Source: RUG11462 sp045539315 (GTDB lineage: Bacteria; Bacillota; Clostridia; Oscillospirales; Acutalibacteraceae). From it: a DNA stretch of 64,000 bases. The notes below the pieces were generated by a model, which ran no database searches, was not told where the DNA came from, and worked only from the letters and a program-made list of their open reading frames with translations. The translations under genes were made by a program, and so were the position numbers. The stretch covers positions 4,961-68,960 of the forward strand of contig JAZQFC010000024.1 in assembly GCA_045539315.1 (NCBI GenBank), written 5' to 3'. This document shows positions 60,131-64,000 of this stretch, piece by piece; the stretch's first letter is position 1; every line of letters begins with the position of its first letter.

Positions 60131-60670
60131 ATGGCGCAAGATTCTGTTAATCTTACAAATATTCGAGATGAAAATGAGCGAAAAGAAAAAATAAAACAAC
60201 TGCAAAAATATCTTCGCGAAATTGCTAAAAAAGACGATAGAATTCCGCTTTTAGTTATTGATGGTTTGTTTTTAGCCGAAACGCAAAACGCAGTTGAAAT
60301 TTTTCAAGAAATCTACGGAATTTCTAAAACAGGCGAGGTTGATGAAGAAACCTGGAACAAAATTTATAAAGAGTATATAGATATTGTAGGGGGTTGGCGC
60401 TCTTGTTTGTGTCTTGATGTTTTGAAAAACAAAGACGCTGCGCTAAATATGGGCGAGAGCGGATATATAATTTATTTCATTCAGGTTATGCTAAAAAGAA
60501 TTTCTGATAAATATTCAAATTTCCCTGAAATAGAGGTAAGTGGCACAGTAGATGAAAACACTCAAAAAGCATTACTTCAAGTGCGTGAGATACATAATTT
60601 AAGCCCATCTGCTACTGATGAAGAAATAATAGATGCAGTTGCAGTAATTTATTGTTCGGTTTCACAATGA
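60131..60670 (+). CDS. Peptidoglycan-binding domain protein
   Basis: 179 residues without a signal peptide. The first half is a PG_binding_1 domain (IKQLQKYLREIAKK...LFLAETQNAVEIFQEIYG). The second half is a more divergent copy (YIIYFIQVMLKRISDKYSNFP...VDENTQKALLQ). It starts one base after the preceding stop and overlaps spoVB by four bases (ATGA), so it is in a tight operon. It probably works with the SpoIID-like protein on cell-wall material during sporulation; this is inferred from context. Confidence 0.78.
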   Translation: MAQDSVNLTNIRDENERKEKIKQLQKYLREIAKKDDRIPLLVIDGLFLAETQNAVEIFQEIYGISKTGEVDEETWNKIYKEYIDIVGGWRSCLCLDVLKNKDAALNMGESGYIIYFIQVMLKRISDKYSNFPEIEVSGTVDENTQKALLQVREIHNLSPSATDEEIIDAVAVIYCSVSQ

Positions 60671-62178
60671 GAGCCAAGAAAACCTTTTTTATCAACACAA
60701 TAATTTTAACCGCTACTGCGCTTTTACTTCGTGGAATCGGTCTGTTTTTCAGGGTATATCTTTCTAATATAATCGGCGCCGAGGGCATAGGGCTTTATCA
60801 ACTGATTTTCTCGGTTTATATGTTTGTCAGCGCTTTTGCAACAAGCGGAATTTCAACTGCAGTTACAAGACTTTGCGCAGATGAAATGGTCGTTTCAGGT
60901 AAGTCATCGGTATTAAGAGTTTTAAAAAGAGCAGTTCAATTATCTGTGCTTTTAGGCGCAATAATAAATATGTTGGTTTATTGTTTATCAAAACCTATTG
61001 CCAATATTTTAATTGGAGATATTCGCGCAGTTGCCTCGCTTAAAATTCTATCTTTTTCACTTGTGCCAATGGGAGTTAGCGCTTGTTTTAAAGGCTATTT
61101 TATGGCAAGAAGAAACACCGCTTTGCCGTCAATTTCATCAATTATCGAACAAACAGTAAGAATTGTTGTTGTAATGGCATTATTATCAACGCTCAAAGTT
61201 AAAAATATAGAAGTTGCTTGTTTTTATGTTTTACTTGCAGATACAATAGCCGAAATTATTAGTTGTTGTTTTATTTATATTTGCGCTATAAAAGACAAAA
61301 AGCGTCTGCCTACTGGCGAATCTTTGAACAAAAGAAAGATAAAAGCAGTTTCAAGTATATTAAAAATTGCAACACCGATTACTGCAGGTAAGTATTTAAC
61401 AAGCGCGTTGCGGACAACAGAAAATCTTATTGTGCCAAAGTGTTTGAGCGTTTTTTCAAGTGATAGGCTTTCAGGCCTTGAAACATTTGGACTTTTAAAA
61501 GGTATGGCAATGCCGATAATATTTTTTCCGTCTTCGTTTTTACAAGCGATTTCTTCGCTATTAATTCCCGAAATATCAGAGTCGGCGGCGCTTGGAAAAC
61601 ACGAAACAATAAAAAGAGATGTAGAAAGAGTTGTTTCTATCACAATTATCGGCTCGATTTTTGTGGGCGGTTGTTTTCATTTATGCTCAAATCAAATCGG
61701 CGTGGCTTTATATAACAGCGATGAAGTAGGTGTGCTCATTAATGTACTTGCACCACTCGTGCCGATAATGTATTTAGAATCGGTAGTGGATGGTATTTTA
61801 AAAGGGCTTAACAAACAAACCGCCACTTTTATTTACAACACAATAGATTCATCTGTTAGAATTATTTTGATTTTAGTGTTTGTAACTCGCTTTGGTATGG
61901 ACGGCTTTTTAGGGGTAATGGTGTTTTCAAATATTTTCACTTGCTCTTTGAATTTTATAAAACTGTTAAAAGTAACAACTTTAAAATTTGATATTAAAAA
62001 TTGGGTTATAAAGCCATTTTCAAGTGTTTTAATAGCCGTTTTGTTTGCAAAACAGTTATGCGTGGGCATTTCTAATAATATCGCTTATATTATAGTCAGC
62101 ATCACTATTTGTTTTTGCGTGTATTTTATTTTGGTTTTAATTTGTGGCGCTATTAACCCTTTTACTTTTAAAAAATAA
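60667..62178 (+). CDS. spoVB: Stage V sporulation protein B-like flippase
   Basis: 503 residues from ATG 60667 (ATGA overlap with the upstream stop). Fourteen membrane helices are expected; the start 'LLLRGIGLFFRVYLSNIIGAEGIGLYQ' is the SpoVB hallmark in the MATE/MVF superfamily. SpoVB is needed for spore cortex synthesis, as a candidate lipid II flippase. Other paralogs of this family export polysaccharides, so a role in cell-wall precursor flipping is probable but not certain. A terminator follows. Confidence 0.88.
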   Translation: MRAKKTFFINTIILTATALLLRGIGLFFRVYLSNIIGAEGIGLYQLIFSVYMFVSAFATSGISTAVTRLCADEMVVSGKSSVLRVLKRAVQLSVLLGAIINMLVYCLSKPIANILIGDIRAVASLKILSFSLVPMGVSACFKGYFMARRNTALPSISSIIEQTVRIVVVMALLSTLKVKNIEVACFYVLLADTIAEIISCCFIYICAIKDKKRLPTGESLNKRKIKAVSSILKIATPITAGKYLTSALRTTENLIVPKCLSVFSSDRLSGLETFGLLKGMAMPIIFFPSSFLQAISSLLIPEISESAALGKHETIKRDVERVVSITIIGSIFVGGCFHLCSNQIGVALYNSDEVGVLINVLAPLVPIMYLESVVDGILKGLNKQTATFIYNTIDSSVRIILILVFVTRFGMDGFLGVMVFSNIFTCSLNFIKLLKVTTLKFDIKNWVIKPFSSVLIAVLFAKQLCVGISNNIAYIIVSITICFCVYFILVLICGAINPFTFKK

Positions 62179-62212
62179 GATGGTAGGCACAAAAAGTGTC
62201 TGCCATCTTTTA
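62177..62212 (+). terminator. Terminator after spoVB
   Basis: AAGATGG-AGGCAC arms paired with GTGTCT-CCATCTT around a five-base loop, then TTTTA. Confidence 0.85.
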
Positions 62213-62279
62213 TTAGTGGTATATTTTGCTTATCAAAAGCGAAAAATAATTTTATAAACAACAAAAACGGAGGATTTTA

Positions 62280-63290
62280 ATGGCAAAAAGGGTAGGCAAA
62301 CAAACAATTTTAATCGAAAACAATGTTTCTTGTTTTTCAAGCGCAGGCGTGGTCGGTAAAAAAGAAGGCGAAGGTCCACTTGCAAAACATTTTGATTTGA
62401 TTTTTGATGACGAGTATTTAGGACAGGACACTTTCGAGGCGGCAGAGAGTATGCTTGTGAAAAATGCAATTAATACCGCGCTTTCAAAAGCAAGTATGAA
62501 ATATGAAGATGTAGATTTGGTGGTAATCGGCGATTTGCTTGACCAGAGCATGGCGTCAACTTATGGCATAAAAGATTATTCCATTCCGCATATAGGACTT
62601 TTTGGCGCGTGTTCAACTTGCGGTTTGTCAATAGGTCTTGGCAGTGTGCTGGTAGATTCAGGGGTGGCAAATACGGTAATCGCCGCAACATCATCGCATT
62701 TTTGCACCGCCGAGCGACAATTCAGATTTCCGCTTGAATATGGTTCAAAACGCACACCAAATTCTCAACGCACTGTAACGGGAAGTGGCGCGGCAGTGAT
62801 AAAAATTGATGAAAAAAGCACTCCAAAAATCAAAGCAGTAACATTCGGAAAAGTCAAAGATTATGACATAACAGATGCTAACAATATGGGCGCCGCAATG
62901 GCACCCGCCGCGGCGGATACCATAAAGGCGTATTTTGATGATACCGGCGCAAAGATAAGTGATTTTGATATGATTTTAACAGGTGATTTGGGCAAAATCG
63001 GCTCTAAATTGCTTATAGAATTGTTGCTCGAAAAAGGCATTGACATATCTAGCGTTCACAAAGACTGTGGCACTATGATTTTTGATGTAAATGATAAAGA
63101 TTTTGCCGCGGGTGGCTCTGGTTGTGGTTGTTCGGCGAGTGTTGTTTGTTCGTATATAGTAGAAAAATTCAACAAAGCCGAGCTCTCACGCATATTATTT
63201 ATAGGCACAGGTGCGCTTTTGTCGCCAACCTCAACAAATCAAGGGTTGTCAATACCATCAATTGCACATTTAGTAGAGTTGGTACTTTAA
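62280..63290 (+). CDS. spoVAD: Stage V sporulation protein AD
   Basis: 336 residues, full length, thiolase-like fold. It starts VGKQTILIENNVSCFSSAGV and contains FGACSTCGLSIGLG, 'TAERQFRFPLEYGSKRTP' and GSGCGCSASV. SpoVAD binds dipicolinic acid and is part of the channel that moves it into the spore. Normally spoVAC and spoVAE flank it. Here spoVB is upstream and an unrecognised small membrane protein is downstream. GGAGG precedes the ATG. Confidence 0.95.
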   Translation: MAKRVGKQTILIENNVSCFSSAGVVGKKEGEGPLAKHFDLIFDDEYLGQDTFEAAESMLVKNAINTALSKASMKYEDVDLVVIGDLLDQSMASTYGIKDYSIPHIGLFGACSTCGLSIGLGSVLVDSGVANTVIAATSSHFCTAERQFRFPLEYGSKRTPNSQRTVTGSGAAVIKIDEKSTPKIKAVTFGKVKDYDITDANNMGAAMAPAAADTIKAYFDDTGAKISDFDMILTGDLGKIGSKLLIELLLEKGIDISSVHKDCGTMIFDVNDKDFAAGGSGCGCSASVVCSYIVEKFNKAELSRILFIGTGALLSPTSTNQGLSIPSIAHLVELVL

Positions 63291-63301
63291 GGGGGTATTA
63301 T

Positions 63302-63598
63302 ATGATAAAAGGTGTTAACAAAGCGATTATCGAAGTTAATGATACAGGTAATAAGTATTTTGAAAAAGCAATTTTATTTGTAAAGTCAGATTACAAAGAT
63401 ACATCGAAAAAGACATTAGAAAAACACGCCAAAGAATTTATAAGTAACCAATGCTCAAATAACAAGACAAATAACACGCCACTTTACGAATATTTTGACT
63501 TGAAACAAGACAGAAAACGCAAACGCCGATTATTTTTGATTTTGGGTGGCTATTTTCTACTCCTTTTCGCAATTGTTATGGCTATAATGTTAAGATAA
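63302..63598 (+). CDS. Small tail-anchored membrane protein downstream of spoVAD
   Basis: 98 residues from ATG 63302 (AGGGGG upstream, 11 bases after spoVAD); the frame is open further upstream but overlaps spoVAD. A charged soluble part (about 1-72) has a helical region like 'YFEKAILFVKSDYKDTSKKT'. Basic residues (DRKRKRR) precede one C-terminal membrane helix (about 76-97), so the protein would be tail-anchored with its bulk in the cytoplasm. No family recognised. Its place between spoVAD and a terminator suggests expression in the forespore. Confidence 0.75.
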   Translation: MIKGVNKAIIEVNDTGNKYFEKAILFVKSDYKDTSKKTLEKHAKEFISNQCSNNKTNNTPLYEYFDLKQDRKRKRRLFLILGGYFLLLFAIVMAIMLR

Positions 63599-63603
63599 AT
63601 AAA

Positions 63604-63645
63604 ACAACCCCACTGTGTGAAAACACGGTGGGGTTGTAGTTTTTT
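63604..63645. terminator. Bidirectional terminator
   Basis: ACAACCCCAC...GTGGGGTTGT arms with a further inner GTG/CAC pairing, then TTTTTT on the plus strand and A-rich sequence before it. It serves the spoVAD unit and the AraC gene. Confidence 0.85.
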
Positions 63646-64000
63646 ATAAAGTTTTTCTTTTCACTTTTGATGGAGATATTCCAAAAAACTTTTTATACTG
63701 TCTGTAAAATGTAGAATAGTCATCAAATCCAACTAAACTGTAAATTCTGTTAAGTGGGGTTTGAGTGCCTTTTATTAGTCGCTCGGCTTCCAAAACTCTT
63801 AAATAATTAATTTGTTGCAAAAAGGTTCTTCCTGTGTTTTTTTGAACGATAGAGTTTACAGTTGGTTTTGAAACAAAAAATCGTTGGCAAACTTCATCTA
63901 GCGTAATTTTCTTGGTATAGTTATTCTCAATATATCTCATCAACTTAACAGAGTGGTTGGTTGCGCCTTTAAAGATTGTTTTATCTTTGTTGTCAAACTC
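63644..64000 (-). CDS. AraC-family transcriptional regulator, C-terminal part (partial)
   Basis: 118 residues are visible; the gene runs off the window edge, so its N-terminal domain and signal are unseen. The two HTH motifs are present: ITLDEVCQRFFVSKPTVNSIVQKNTG, and 'LNRIYSLVGFDDYSTFYRQYKKFFGISPSKVK', the latter the typical AraC second helix pair. It probably controls a sugar or stress operon outside the window. The frame continues to base 64000. Confidence 0.9.
   Translation of the reverse strand, partial: EFDNKDKTIFKGATNHSVKLMRYIENNYTKKITLDEVCQRFFVSKPTVNSIVQKNTGRTFLQQINYLRVLEAERLIKGTQTPLNRIYSLVGFDDYSTFYRQYKKFFGISPSKVKRKTL

Noticed and set aside
63122..63301. Upstream extension of the small tail-anchored protein
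   Set aside because: The extra frame overlaps spoVAD in another reading frame; a good AGGGGG site supports ATG 63302.
1..64000. tRNA, rRNA, tmRNA and riboswitch signatures
   Set aside because: Intergenic gaps were read by eye for cloverleaf arms, T-box and common riboswitch cores and none was convincing. A covariance-model scan would be needed to exclude small RNAs.

Overview
This window is a low-GC chromosomal segment from an anaerobic, spore-forming member of the Clostridia, most like the Ruminococcaceae/Oscillospiraceae by gene content; this placement is inferred from gene families, not from a marker search. Supporting genes are a class III (oxygen-sensitive) ribonucleotide reductase, pyruvate phosphate dikinase, acetate kinase, spoVB and spoVAD, Gram-positive lipoproteins, a class B sortase domain, a GH16 glucanase and a BspA-like leucine-rich-repeat exoprotein.

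The core is the replication origin at about 27.5-29.8 kb. On the minus strand the order is dnaA-dnaN-S4 protein-recF-remB-gyrB-gyrA, interrupted by small genes. The dnaA-dnaN gap holds what looks like a Bacillus-type basal unwinding element: DnaA-trios TAG-TAA-TAG-TAG-TAG, then GGG, then tandem 9-mers TGTTGAAAA (TTTTCAACA on the other strand). These replace the canonical TTATCCACA boxes. The DnaA recognition helix is also unusual (KNHAT where RDHTT is normal). A second tight cluster of the same 9-mer lies upstream of a CobW gene at 11.1 kb. The usual rpmH-rnpA neighbours of dnaA are absent. In their place is a 780-bp AT-rich and repeat-rich gap, then ppdK.

Left of the origin (0-18 kb): a nucleoside ABC importer, an SGNH esterase, a secreted M23 peptidase, the tRNA thiolation pair cysteine desulfurase-ThiI, a striking CinA-sortase fusion gene, an EamA exporter, two CobW-type metallochaperone GTPases (one with a His/Cys repeat), an aldo/keto reductase, a YgjP-like peptidase, rpe, a lipoprotein and ackA. 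Right of the origin (29.8-43.4 kb): ppdK; three accessory genes, each preceded by a terminator-promoter module, two of whose terminators are near-copies of the ppdK terminator; a GH16 enzyme; and nrdG-nrdD-trxB with a NrdR box.

From 43.5 to 58.2 kb: rpsF-ssb-rpsR with a leader, galU, a RING/DUF2628 protein, a Nudix hydrolase, pncB, a lipoprotein, ruvX, an LRR exoprotein, a sodium symporter, a DUF2975-XRE-DUF4153 operon, and an M20 peptidase with a two-subunit DUF5058-type membrane pair. The last 6 kb is a probable sporulation block: leaderless SpoIID-like and peptidoglycan-binding proteins, spoVB, spoVAD and a tail-anchored small protein. The window ends in a partial AraC regulator.

Three families of palindromic intergenic repeats are scattered through the window. 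One family flanks a DUF559 nuclease gene as inverted ends, suggesting a small mobile cassette. No rRNA, tRNA, CRISPR array, integrase or transposase was seen.
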